A DNA stretch of 44,503 nt from CAIXRL01 sp964619155 (GTDB taxonomy: Bacteria > Eisenbacteria > RBG-16-71-46): assembly GCA_964619155.1 (NCBI GenBank), contig CAZUEM010000010.1, positions 1 to 44,503 of the forward strand, read 5' to 3'. The position numbers were made by a program, and so were the translations under genes. Below are positions 1 through 6,567 of this stretch, one piece after another (within the stretch, counting starts at the first letter, position 1; each line of letters starts with the position of its first letter). The notes under the pieces are model-generated. The model did no database searches, had not been told where the DNA came from, and was given only the letters and a program-made list of their open reading frames with translations.

Positions 1-211
1 CGGGCCCGCCGTCCGCCGGCCCCCACACGTGCAGCGCGACCTCGAGCCGGCGGGCGGCGACGCGCAGGTCGTGCACGGCCTCGGGGTCGCGTCCGCGGCG
101 CACGCGCACCGCGGCGGCCGCCAGGGTGGCGCTGCGCAGGAGCAACTCGAGGCCGGCGCGGCCGATCGCGGCCGGGCGACCGCCCGCCCGCTCGTGCGGC
201 GCCCCCGCCAT
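1..211 (-). CDS. CHAD domain protein, N-terminal part (runs off window)
   Basis: The reading frame opens with an ATG at 211 that overlaps the TGA of the upstream kinase-like gene (ATGA) and continues to the window edge, giving about 70 residues. The segment VHDLRVAARRLEVAL matches the hallmark first helix of CHAD domains (conserved histidine followed by an RVxxRRL face). CHAD domains are helical, positively charged modules known to bind inorganic polyphosphate. No catalytic residues are expected. It is the last visible gene of an operon with a SixA-type phosphohistidine phosphatase and two thymidylate-kinase-like proteins, and is probably made by translational coupling. The C-terminal part is outside the window, so a second CHAD repeat or a fused CYTH domain cannot be excluded. 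Confidence 0.8.
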   Translation of the reverse strand, partial: MAGAPHERAGGRPAAIGRAGLELLLRSATLAAAAVRVRRGRDPEAVHDLRVAARRLEVALHVWGPADGGP

Positions 212-921
212 CACGCCGCCGGCGCGGGCCGTCCCCTGGCCAGCAGCGCGGCCACCTTGTCGCACAGCTCCTCGGAGATGTCGTCCACCTTCCGGGTCGC
301 GTCGATCGTGGTGAACGCGTACTCGTGCGACAGGTCGTCGAGCTCGCGGATGATGCGGCGCTGGTAGTTCACGAACGAGTCGTAGAGGTCCTCGCCCATG
401 GGCAGGTCCATGCCGGACTCCCAGTAGTCGAAGCCGCCGCCGTCGGCGAGCACGCGCGGCACGAGGTCCTCGACCTCGATGCGCAGGTAAAACGTCGCGC
501 TCGGCTTGAGCGCGAACGCGTACACCTGCTTGATCCAGTCGGGGTCGGCGCCGCGCACGATCGCGCGCGCGATGAGCGAGTAGATGTAGCGGTCGGTGAG
601 CATCACGAACCCCGAACGCAGCGCGGGAATGATCTGCTGCTCGAGCCGGTCCGCGAAGTCGGTCGCGTAGAAGAGATTGAACGCGTTCGAGCCGAGCGTG
701 TTGCCCTGCTTGGCGCGGCGGATGCCGCGGCTCGCGAGGTCGGAGCGCGTGAGGCCGGTCTCGGCCACCGCGTAGCCCATCTCCTCGAGCCGGCGGCGCA
801 GCCGGTCCACGTGCGTCGTGCGGCCGACGCCGTCGGTGCCCTCGACGACGATCAGCCAGCCCGAGAGATCCTCGAGGGAGACGCCCGGCAGGTCCTCCCC
901 GTACGTCGCGAAGCGCCTCAT
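211..921 (-). CDS. Thymidylate-kinase-like P-loop protein with altered Walker A
   Basis: 236 residues. The fold family is dTMP kinase-like: EGTDGVGRTTH near residues 27-37 sits where the P-loop lies, and TDRYIYS (109-115) matches the TMK DRY motif. The invariant Walker A lysine is replaced by arginine (R34; codon CGC), so ordinary ATP phosphoryl transfer is doubtful. A YWESGMDL segment replaces the usual LID DRxE region and is shared with the neighbouring paralog, as is the N-terminal TYGxxxPG stretch. Start chosen at ATG 921, which overlaps the stop of the preceding gene by 4 bases; the stop overlaps the CHAD start in the same way. The protein is probably a tandem duplicate that has become a partner or sensor rather than the housekeeping Tmk; function unproven. 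Confidence 0.75.
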   Translation of the reverse strand: MRRFATYGEDLPGVSLEDLSGWLIVVEGTDGVGRTTHVDRLRRRLEEMGYAVAETGLTRSDLASRGIRRAKQGNTLGSNAFNLFYATDFADRLEQQIIPALRSGFVMLTDRYIYSLIARAIVRGADPDWIKQVYAFALKPSATFYLRIEVEDLVPRVLADGGGFDYWESGMDLPMGEDLYDSFVNYQRRIIRELDDLSHEYAFTTIDATRKVDDISEELCDKVAALLARGRPAPAA

Positions 922-1661
922 CGCGCCACCTCCCGGCTCGCCGGGGCCGCCGGAACGGTTCCGCCCGGGGGCGGCGCCGCGAGCTTCTCGCCGCGCACGT
1001 ACGGCAGGATGAGCTGGCGCAGCGCGCGCTGCTGCACCTCGACGGGCTGCGTCGCGTCCATGGTCGCGAGGCCGAACTCCTCGACGATGCGTTCGTATTC
1101 GACCTGGATGCGGCCCTGGAAGAGCTTGTAGGACTCGGTCACGTCGCCGTGCAGGCCGAGGTCCATGCCCGCCTCGTACCACTTGAGCTTCGGCCGGCCC
1201 GAGAGGATGCGGTAGAGCGCCACCTCGAGCGGGACGCGGAAGTAGATGGCGAGCGTCGGCACCACCGCGAAACGGTAGAGCGAGCGCACCCAGGCGCGGC
1301 TCACGCCGCGCGCCACGTCGCGCGCGAAGGCGGTGTAGACGTAGCGGTCCGCGAGCACGATCGCGCCGGCCTTGAGCGCGGGCACGATGTCGCGCTCGAC
1401 GCGGTCCGAGAAGTCGGTCGCGTGGATGAGCGAGAACGTCGTCGGCGTCAGCAACTTCTGCTTCTTGCCGAACGAGGTCGTGCGCCGGACGATCGGCGAG
1501 GAGTTCCACTCGCTGTGCACGACGAGGTGGCCCTGGCTGCGCAGCCACTGCGCGAGCAGCGCGAGCTGCGTGCTCTTGCCCGAGCCGTCGATGCCCTCGA
1601 CGATGAACAGCTTGCCCGGGTAGTGCCCCGGGTGCTGGCCGTACGTGCGGACCTGCGTCAT
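918..1661 (-). CDS. Thymidylate-kinase-like P-loop protein (canonical Walker A)
   Basis: 247 residues. A canonical P-loop EGIDGSGKSTQ lies at about residues 22-32 and ADRYVYTAFARD at 104-115 matches the TMK DRY motif. VPLEVALYRI resembles the TMK strand before the LID, but the LID itself is unusual: WYEAGMDLGL, followed by a QGRI helix, instead of an arginine-rich DRxE loop. The C-terminus carries a low-complexity tail rich in Pro and Ala. It is the probably active member of a tandem pair. The start ATG overlaps the sixA stop (ATGA), and its own stop overlaps the start of the second kinase-like gene. It could be a dTMP kinase, but the pairing with SixA and CHAD suggests a phosphate- or polyphosphate-linked role. 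The substrate is unknown. Confidence 0.75.
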   Translation of the reverse strand: MTQVRTYGQHPGHYPGKLFIVEGIDGSGKSTQLALLAQWLRSQGHLVVHSEWNSSPIVRRTTSFGKKQKLLTPTTFSLIHATDFSDRVERDIVPALKAGAIVLADRYVYTAFARDVARGVSRAWVRSLYRFAVVPTLAIYFRVPLEVALYRILSGRPKLKWYEAGMDLGLHGDVTESYKLFQGRIQVEYERIVEEFGLATMDATQPVEVQQRALRQLILPYVRGEKLAAPPPGGTVPAAPASREVAR

Positions 1662-2173
1662 GCGGTGCTCCGGTGCCGCGCGAAGCGGCGCAGCGAACGC
1701 GGCGGAAGGAACCAGCGCAGCCGGCCCTTGCCGGGCGCGGGACGGGTCTCGAACTCGATGCTGCACGCGCCGGCCTTGCGCAGCGGCAGCGCGGCGGGCG
1801 CGCCGAACAGCAGCACGCCGGCGAGCTTGCCGAGGTCGGGCTCGTGCCCGACGAGCACGACCGTGGCGGTCTCGGCCAGCGCCTCCAACTCCGTGAAGAC
1901 GTCGCGCCACGAGCCGCCGGGCGCGAGCGCCTCGGTGAAGCGCACGCGCGCCGCGCCGTCGAGCGACGCGCGCAGGCACTCGGTGGTCTGCGCACAGCGC
2001 TTGAGCGGGCTCGAGAGCACGAGCGAGATTCCGGGCTCGAGCCGCAGCAGGCCCTCGACGGCGCGCTGCGTGCGCGCGAGGCCCTTTTCGGTCAGGGGCC
2101 GCTCGCGGTCGTCGGGCCAGGTGAGCGGGTCACGCGTGCCGGCGGGGCCGTGTCGAAGCAGGACGAGTCGCAT
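1658..2173 (-). CDS. sixA: SixA-type phosphohistidine phosphatase (histidine phosphatase superfamily)
   Basis: 171 residues, the usual size of SixA. LLRHGPA at residues 5-11 contains the catalytic RHG histidine. SSPLKRCAQT supplies the second phosphate-pocket arginine, and VLVGHEPDL supplies the second catalytic histidine. The family removes phosphate from phosphohistidine, or less often from small phosphate esters. Start chosen at ATG 2173 because the RHG motif must be within a few residues of the N-terminus; the frame stays open 38 codons further upstream, but those look non-coding. It is the first gene of a four-gene minus-strand operon in which every junction is a 4-base ATGA overlap, so the four products are probably made in fixed proportions. 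No clear Shine-Dalgarno was found before this start. Confidence 0.85.
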   Translation of the reverse strand: MRLVLLRHGPAGTRDPLTWPDDRERPLTEKGLARTQRAVEGLLRLEPGISLVLSSPLKRCAQTTECLRASLDGAARVRFTEALAPGGSWRDVFTELEALAETATVVLVGHEPDLGKLAGVLLFGAPAALPLRKAGACSIEFETRPAPGKGRLRWFLPPRSLRRFARHRSTA

Positions 2174-2445
2174 GGGTGGGGACCGGCGAGGGCCTCGAGG
2201 GGTGGGAGAAACGCGGGAGGAGCCTAGCAGTTCGCGCCCCACCGAAACCACAGCCCCGTTCACCTGACATTGCCGGAAAGACCGCATGAATAGCGGGTTT
2301 TTCGCATGTCATCCGGGTTGCCGGAAGTCGTTGCCCCGGGCCGCGGCGCGGGGCCCGGCCCGCTTCCGGGGGGCCCGCGACGGCGTCCGGGGGGGGCGCC
2401 GCGAGCGTCTGGCGCCGCCCGCGCCGCGGCGGTTACCGTGCCGGC
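2174..2445. other. Divergent intergenic region
   Basis: This gap separates the minus-strand sixA operon from the plus-strand DUF2442-DUF4160 gene, so it should hold both promoters. On the plus strand TACCGT at 2434-2439 ends six bases before the ATG at 2446, the arrangement of a leaderless-transcript -10 box; no Shine-Dalgarno is present there. On the minus strand TAGGCT near 2220-2225 is a weak -10 candidate. A short imperfect hairpin followed by TTTTT lies around 2281-2301. None of these is more than suggestive. Confidence 0.3.
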
Positions 2446-3078
2446 ATGCAGCACGGAACGCCCCCGCTGGTCGCGGTCCAGCCGCTCGAACGCCACCACC
2501 TGCGCCTCCGCTTCGCGGACGGTCGCGAGGGCGTCGTGGACGTCCCGGCGCTCGCGACGCTCGATGGCGTGTTCGCGCCGCTGCTCGATCCGGAGGTCTT
2601 CCGGCTCGCGCGCGTGGAGGCCGGCACCGTGTCGTGGCCCGGCGACGTGGATCTCGCGCCGGAGGCGCTCTACTGGGCGGCGACCGGCGACGTGCCCGCG
2701 GACCTCGCGGACCGCGCGCGCATCGCCGCGGCGCACCGCGACGACGCGTCCGCCCCTGCGCCGCTCGGCCCCTTCGTCACGCCCCCCGAGGAACCCGCCC
2801 CCGGCACGGAGTCCACCGTGCCCGAGATCTGCCGCTTCCTCGGCATCGTCATCCGCATGTACTTCGCCGACCACGAGACGCCCCACTTTCACGCCTTCTA
2901 CGCCGGCACGTCGGGACGCTTCGACATCGAGACGCTGCGCCTGCTCGACGGCGACCTGCCGGCACGCGTGCGCGGGCTGGTCGTGGAGTGGGCGAGCCTG
3001 CACCGCGAGGAACTGCGCGACGACTGGGAGCGCGCGCGGCGCCACGAGCCGCTGCGCCGCATCGAGCCGCTGGTGTGA
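2446..3078 (+). CDS. DUF2442-DUF4160 fusion protein
   Basis: 210 residues with two small domains joined by a Pro/Ala-rich linker (about 100-122). Residues 10-75 resemble DUF2442: LRLRFADGREGVVDV, a DPEVFR segment, then SWPGDVDLAPEALY. Residues 124-205 resemble DUF4160: VPEICRFLGIVIRMYF, the diagnostic ETPHFHAFYAG, then LVVEWASLHREEL. The two families are normally separate adjacent genes, usually with DUF4160 first; here they are one polypeptide in reversed order. The biochemical role of both is unknown, although the pair is small and mobile, and a toxin-antitoxin-like relation has been considered for such couples (inference). It is the only well-supported plus-strand gene in the window, with no Shine-Dalgarno and a possible leaderless start. 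Confidence 0.85.
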   Translation: MQHGTPPLVAVQPLERHHLRLRFADGREGVVDVPALATLDGVFAPLLDPEVFRLARVEAGTVSWPGDVDLAPEALYWAATGDVPADLADRARIAAAHRDDASAPAPLGPFVTPPEEPAPGTESTVPEICRFLGIVIRMYFADHETPHFHAFYAGTSGRFDIETLRLLDGDLPARVRGLVVEWASLHREELRDDWERARRHEPLRRIEPLV

Positions 3079-3086
3079 TGCGAAGC

Positions 3087-3110
3087 GGGCCCGCGCGCGT
3101 GCCCGGGCCC
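3087..3110 (+). terminator. Hairpin between convergent genes
   Basis: A GGGCCCG stem (3087-3093) pairs with CGGGCCC (3104-3110) around a 10-base loop and is followed on the plus strand by TTTCG. It lies nine bases after the DUF2442-DUF4160 stop and just before the M14 peptidase stop on the other strand, so it could end transcripts from both sides; the short T-run favours the plus direction. Confidence 0.5.
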
Positions 3111-3115
3111 TTTCG

Positions 3116-5158
3116 CTATCGCGTGGGGCGCAGCGGCGGTGCGGGGGCGTCGCCGGCGAGCGGCGTGAGCACGCTCTCGGGCAGCGGGCGCGGGACGCGG
3201 GCGATGGGGTGCAGGTTCTGCTCGGGGTCGGCCCACGGCGAGCGGCGGTAGAAGAAGTCGTTCCGCGCCCACGGGTTCTTCGCGAACGCCGAGTCGGCGG
3301 CGAGCCTGGCCGCGAACTCGCGCGCGAGCGCCGGGTCCTTCGCCAGCATCTGCTTCGCCAGCGGCTCGACCACGTACATCTCGCCGTATTCCTTGTTCTG
3401 GAACACGGTGTCGAAGAAGTTCCAGGTCATGAGCCCGTCGGGCGCCTGCGCCTCGCACAGGTTGACGGCGAGCGCGCCCGAGCGCTGGTCGGCCGGCACC
3501 CACACGTCGCCGGCGCGGAACGAGCGCACCTGCCGCTCGAGCTTCACCTTCTTCACGCGCGTCAGGCGGTGGCCCTCGAACACCTCGCCGTCGGACGCCC
3601 AGTCGGTGACGCGCGCCAGTTCGACGGTGTCGCGCCAGGCGCGCGCGAGCGGGCGCAGCACGAGGCCCTGCGCGCGCAGCACGGCGATGGCCCGGGTCCA
3701 TTCGCGCGGCACGAGGTAGCCGGCCGGGATGCTCACGCTCTGGTCGGGCACGGTGGTCCGATAGAGCGGCAGGATCGTGTCCCACGGCGTGCTCTGCCAG
3801 CGCGGCACGAAGCTGCCCGTGATCTCGCTCCACTCCATGAGCGCCTCGACGCCCTTGAACGGGAACGGTGTCGAGCGCTCGGTGAGCCGCGACGACAGCG
3901 TGAGCGGCCCGCCGCGGCGCGCGAGCGCGACCATGTCGTCCTCGGCGCGGCGCACGGCGTCGCGCAGTTCGCCGGGGCGGCTGCGCAGGTCCTCGAGCAC
4001 GGCGACCATCAGGTCGTAGGTGGCCTTCACGCGCGTGCCGTAGGGCTTGAGCATGTGCGTCTCGACCAGGATGGAGGCGCGGCCGTGGAGCGGCGCGTAG
4101 CCGGTCGAGAACCGCGGCGGCGCCCAGCCGAACTCGATGCCGCTGCGTAAATCCGACCAGTCGCGGAAGCTGAGGTACGGCGCGGGCAGGTGGCCCATCG
4201 CCGCGAGGCGCGGGACCACGCGGCCCTCGAACGCGTCGGCGTACCAGCGCGCGATGGAGGGGGCGACGTGGCCGCCGTTCTGGAAGCCGTACGTGATGTC
4301 GTGCCGGTAGTCGGCGCCGTCGGTGGTGTGGTTGTCGAACATCAGGTCCGGCCACCACTTCGTGTAGACGTTCGCGAGCAGCGCGCTCATCTCGGGCGCT
4401 TCCGCTTTCACCCAGTCGCGATTCAGGTTCAGCCCGATCGGGGTGAACCGCCAGCCCATCTCCTCGGGGCCGTTCTGGTTGATGCGGTTGTGCTTCGATC
4501 GGCGCTCGTGCGCGTCCACCGACAGGATGGGCAGCACGAGCACGATGCACGAATCGAGCAGCGCCTCGCGCGTGCGCAGCACGGCCATGTCGCGCACCAG
4601 CGCGAGCGAGGCGTCCTTGCCCTCGATCTCCCCGGCGTGGATGCCGTTCACGACCAGCACGATGGTCTTGCCGGTCGCGCGCGCGGCGTCGGGCGTGAAC
4701 GCGCGGTCCTTGGAGACCACGACCAGCGGCAGGTCGCGGCCCTGGCCGCTGGTGCCGTAGCTGACCACCTTGATCCAGCGCGAGCCGCCCTCGAGCTGGC
4801 GGCAGTAGCGCATGGTCTCGTCGTAGTCGGCGGACTGCTTCCAGCCGGTTCGCTCGGCGCGCGTGCGCCAGAAGCCCGGGATCTCGCCGGGCACGGCCGG
4901 CCCGTTCGAAGTGTCGGGCGCCGCGGGCTTCGCGGGCGCGACGACCGGCCGCGGCGGCAGCGTCACCGGCCGGCGGGCGCTGTCGGCGAGCAGCCGCGCG
5001 GGCGAGAGCCGCCCGAGCGTGTCGGGCGTCGAGGGAATCGCGGCGGTGGTCTGCGCGCGGGGCGCGGTGGCGGCGAGCGCAGCGGCGGCGAGGAGCGCGA
5101 GGGCGCCCGGCAGGGCGCGCCGGAGTGGAGTGTCCCCGATCCTCGGATCACTGCTCAT
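3116..5158 (-). CDS. Secreted M14-family zinc carboxypeptidase with IS-donated start
   Basis: 680 residues as now encoded. NGIHAGEIEG at 171-180 provides the zinc ligands H174 and E177 (HxxE). LNLNRDW near 243-249 supplies the substrate-binding Asn/Arg, and FDNHTTDGADY (H277) the third zinc-ligand region. Downstream, LVETHMLKPYG fits the M14 C-terminal active-site strand. A hydrophobic signal segment (residues 16-30, ending APRAQ) predicts export, and a Pro-rich linker precedes the catalytic domain. The present ATG at 5158 and first 11 codons lie inside the terminal repeat of an IS; the ancestral start lies beyond the element at 6438. The new start has its own GGAG and overlaps the transposase stop (ATGA), so translation may now be coupled to the transposase. 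The frame is intact, so the gene may still be functional. Confidence 0.88.
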   Translation of the reverse strand: MSSDPRIGDTPLRRALPGALALLAAAALAATAPRAQTTAAIPSTPDTLGRLSPARLLADSARRPVTLPPRPVVAPAKPAAPDTSNGPAVPGEIPGFWRTRAERTGWKQSADYDETMRYCRQLEGGSRWIKVVSYGTSGQGRDLPLVVVSKDRAFTPDAARATGKTIVLVVNGIHAGEIEGKDASLALVRDMAVLRTREALLDSCIVLVLPILSVDAHERRSKHNRINQNGPEEMGWRFTPIGLNLNRDWVKAEAPEMSALLANVYTKWWPDLMFDNHTTDGADYRHDITYGFQNGGHVAPSIARWYADAFEGRVVPRLAAMGHLPAPYLSFRDWSDLRSGIEFGWAPPRFSTGYAPLHGRASILVETHMLKPYGTRVKATYDLMVAVLEDLRSRPGELRDAVRRAEDDMVALARRGGPLTLSSRLTERSTPFPFKGVEALMEWSEITGSFVPRWQSTPWDTILPLYRTTVPDQSVSIPAGYLVPREWTRAIAVLRAQGLVLRPLARAWRDTVELARVTDWASDGEVFEGHRLTRVKKVKLERQVRSFRAGDVWVPADQRSGALAVNLCEAQAPDGLMTWNFFDTVFQNKEYGEMYVVEPLAKQMLAKDPALAREFAARLAADSAFAKNPWARNDFFYRRSPWADPEQNLHPIARVPRPLPESVLTPLAGDAPAPPLRPTR
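5122..5125. repeat. IS target-site duplication, left copy (GGAG)
   Basis: GGAG directly abuts the inverted repeat starting at 5126 and is repeated at 6420-6423 immediately outside the other end. A 4-bp duplication fits IS407-like members of the IS3 family and shows insertion by transposition. Confidence 0.8.
5126..5150 (+). repeat. IS terminal inverted repeat, orfB-side end
   Basis: Begins TGGAGTGTCCCCGATCC. Compared with the opposite end it differs by a few substitutions and one missing T. On the minus strand this repeat encodes residues 4-11 of the hybrid M14 peptidase N-terminus, so it is both transposase-binding site and coding sequence. Confidence 0.8.
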
Positions 5159-6090
5159 GACAGGGTCTCCGGCGTGATGGGGTGAACTTCGACTCGGTAA
5201 TCCTCGACCGCGGCTTCCGAGGATGCCACAGGATCGACGATCTCGGTCGTCCTCGACTCGGACTTCATGGCCGCGCGGGTCTCGGCGCCGACCTCCGCCG
5301 GCGAGCGATAGCCGAGGCTGCTGTGCGGCCGCTGCGTGTTGTACTCCCACCACCACTGCTCGATCAGGATCTTCGCCTCGCGCAGGTGCGCGAAGTACTC
5401 CGCGTCCAGGCACTCGCGCCGGAACGTCGCGTGGAAGCTCTCGACGCTGCCGTTCTGCCACGGCTTGCCCGGATCGATCGTCGCCGTCTCACTGTGGTTC
5501 ATCAACGTCCAGACCTTCAATGCCCGGGCGATGAACTCGGGCCCGTTGTCGCTCCTCAACACCTGCGGCGCCCCGTACTGCTCGAACAACCGCTCGAGCA
5601 CCGCGATCACGCGCACCGCCGTCAGCGACGAACCGACCTCGATCGCCAGGCACTCGCGCGTCCACTCGTCGACCACCGACAGCGACTTCACGGCCTGCCC
5701 GTTGGCGCACCGGTCGTGCGTGAAGTCGTACGCCCAGACCTGGTTCGGGCCCGTCGCCGCGAACACCCGCGCCTGCCCGGTGCGGATCTTCCGGCGCTTC
5801 TTCTTGCGGACATGCAGCCCCAGCGAGCGCCACACCCGGCGGACGCGCTTCTTGTTCACCCGCCACTTGCGGCGCAGCAGCAGCACCCAGGCGAACCGAT
5901 GCCCGTACGCCGGGTGGGCCGAGGAGCTGTGGGTCAGTTCCGCGGCCAGTTCGGCATCGCGCGCCGGCATCGTGCTCACGTAGCCCAACGCCGACCGGCT
6001 GACCAGCAGCAGCGCACAGGATCGGCGGACCGACGCCCCACGACCGACGGCGTAGTCCACCTGTTCGCGGCGAGCCCGTGCGCTCACCAT
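5155..6090 (-). CDS. IS3-family transposase OrfB (DDE integrase domain)
   Basis: 311 residues from the ATG at 6090, or fused to OrfA by -1 slippage on the A7 run. The DDE triad is visible: D122 in WAYDFTHD, D181 in RSDNGPEF and E217 in NGSVESFHATF, giving the DD(35)E spacing of IS3 transposases. An HTH_21-like N-terminal region (HPAYGHRF) precedes the rve core, and RPHSSLGYRSPAEV near 254-267 is the usual C-terminal signature. The product cuts and joins the element ends. Its TGA stop lies within ATGA, shared with the start codon of the downstream M14 gene, an unusual coupling between an IS gene and a host gene. Confidence 0.95.
   Translation of the reverse strand: MVSARARREQVDYAVGRGASVRRSCALLLVSRSALGYVSTMPARDAELAAELTHSSSAHPAYGHRFAWVLLLRRKWRVNKKRVRRVWRSLGLHVRKKKRRKIRTGQARVFAATGPNQVWAYDFTHDRCANGQAVKSLSVVDEWTRECLAIEVGSSLTAVRVIAVLERLFEQYGAPQVLRSDNGPEFIARALKVWTLMNHSETATIDPGKPWQNGSVESFHATFRRECLDAEYFAHLREAKILIEQWWWEYNTQRPHSSLGYRSPAEVGAETRAAMKSESRTTEIVDPVASSEAAVEDYRVEVHPITPETLS
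5167..5170 (-). promoter_or_regulatory. Shine-Dalgarno inside the IS serving the hybrid M14 start
   Basis: GGAG on the minus strand lies eight bases upstream of the ATG at 5158. It is within orfB, so the element delivers both ribosome-binding site and start codon facing outward into flanking DNA. Its use is inferred from spacing only. Confidence 0.55.
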
Positions 6091-6353
6091 TTTTTTGCGT
6101 TGATCTCCTTCAAGATGTCCACGTCCAGCGTCAGCTGCGCGACCACCTTCTTGAGCCGCGCGTTCTCCGCCTGCAGCTGCCGCAGTTCGGCGGCCTGGCT
6201 CGGGTCCAGCCCGCCAAAGCGCTTCCGCCACCGGAACAGCGTCGTCGGGGTGATCCCGTGCTTCTTGGCGCACTGCTCGACCGTCACGCCCTCGGCTTCG
6301 GACTCGCGCACGATGGCGACGATCTGGGCATCCGTGAACTGGCTCTTCCGCAT
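6084..6353 (-). CDS. IS3-family transposase OrfA (helix-turn-helix)
   Basis: 89 residues. The N-terminus RKSQFTDAQIVAIVRE followed by KKHGITPTTLFRWRKRFGG is the HTH_Tnp_1 type that binds the element's terminal repeats. The C-terminal half, with regularly spaced leucines (LRQLQAENARLKKVV), is the leucine-zipper-like helix used for multimerisation with OrfAB. The ORF ends two codons after the A7 slippery run with TGA, overlapping orfB by seven bases. Its start ATG at 6353 lies about 66 bases inside the left end, the usual distance. Confidence 0.94.
   Translation of the reverse strand: MRKSQFTDAQIVAIVRESEAEGVTVEQCAKKHGITPTTLFRWRKRFGGLDPSQAAELRQLQAENARLKKVVAQLTLDVDILKEINAKKW
6090..6096 (-). promoter_or_regulatory. 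A7 slippery site at the orfA/orfB junction
   Basis: Seven consecutive A residues on the minus strand directly before TGG TGA. Slippage by -1 changes the orfA reading ...AKKW-stop into ...RKKMVSARARR and continues into orfB. The same bases also create an ATG for independent orfB initiation, so both fusion OrfAB and free OrfB are possible. Confidence 0.7.
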
Positions 6354-6394
6354 GCAGGTTCCTCCGTGGACCGGGGAATCCTGCCATAACCGGT

Positions 6395-6419
6395 GGTCCT
6401 CAGATCAGGGGGCACTCCA
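6395..6419 (-). repeat. IS terminal inverted repeat, orfA-side end
   Basis: Read on the minus strand it begins TGGAGTGCCCCCTGATC and matches the repeat at 5126-5150 with a few differences. It marks the outer boundary of the element next to the GGAG duplication at 6420. Confidence 0.8.
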
Positions 6420-6423
6420 GGAG
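6420..6423. repeat. IS target-site duplication, right copy (GGAG)
   Basis: Second copy of the 4-bp target duplication; identical to 5122-5125 and directly outside the orfA-side terminal repeat. Confidence 0.8.
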
Positions 6424-6438
6424 GGTGCGGGAGTTCAT
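6420..6438 (-). pseudogene. Displaced original 5' end of the M14 peptidase gene
   Basis: Reading minus from ATG at 6438 gives MNSRTL. Removing the IS and one GGAG copy joins this in frame to ...RRALPGALALL of the M14 gene, restoring a classical signal peptide with a basic n-region. This shows where the gene began before insertion. The fragment now runs into the IS end and no longer makes the peptidase. Confidence 0.75.
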
Positions 6439-6567
6439 GGCGCGGGAAGTTAGCACAGGGCGGGGGCGGTGCCGGGGAGTCGGGGGTTCGCCCGCAGGCT
6501 CACCGGGCGTCGCGGCCCCTGACCGACCAACGCTCGATACAGGCCAACTCGCTGCGCCAAGAACCGT

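Larger units (their letters stand above)
5126..6419 (-). mobile_element. IS3-family insertion sequence (IS407-like)
   Basis: A complete 1294-bp element. Its ends are imperfect inverted repeats beginning TGGAGTG (5126 inward; 6419 inward on the minus strand) and ending 5'-TG...CA-3', and it is flanked by a 4-bp GGAG duplication. It carries overlapping orfA and orfB in the minus direction with an A7 run at their junction, typical for programmed -1 frameshifting or coupled reinitiation in IS3 elements. The transposase has an intact DD(35)E triad, so the element may be active. It interrupted the 5' end of an M14 peptidase gene but kept the frame open. Subgroup assignment rests on orfA sequence style and duplication length. 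Confidence 0.92.

Noticed and set aside
5155..6387. M14 peptidase judged a pseudogene because an IS interrupts it
   Set aside because: The catalytic frame is intact from 5158 with SD, ATG and signal segment, so it may still be expressed; only the original first codons are displaced.
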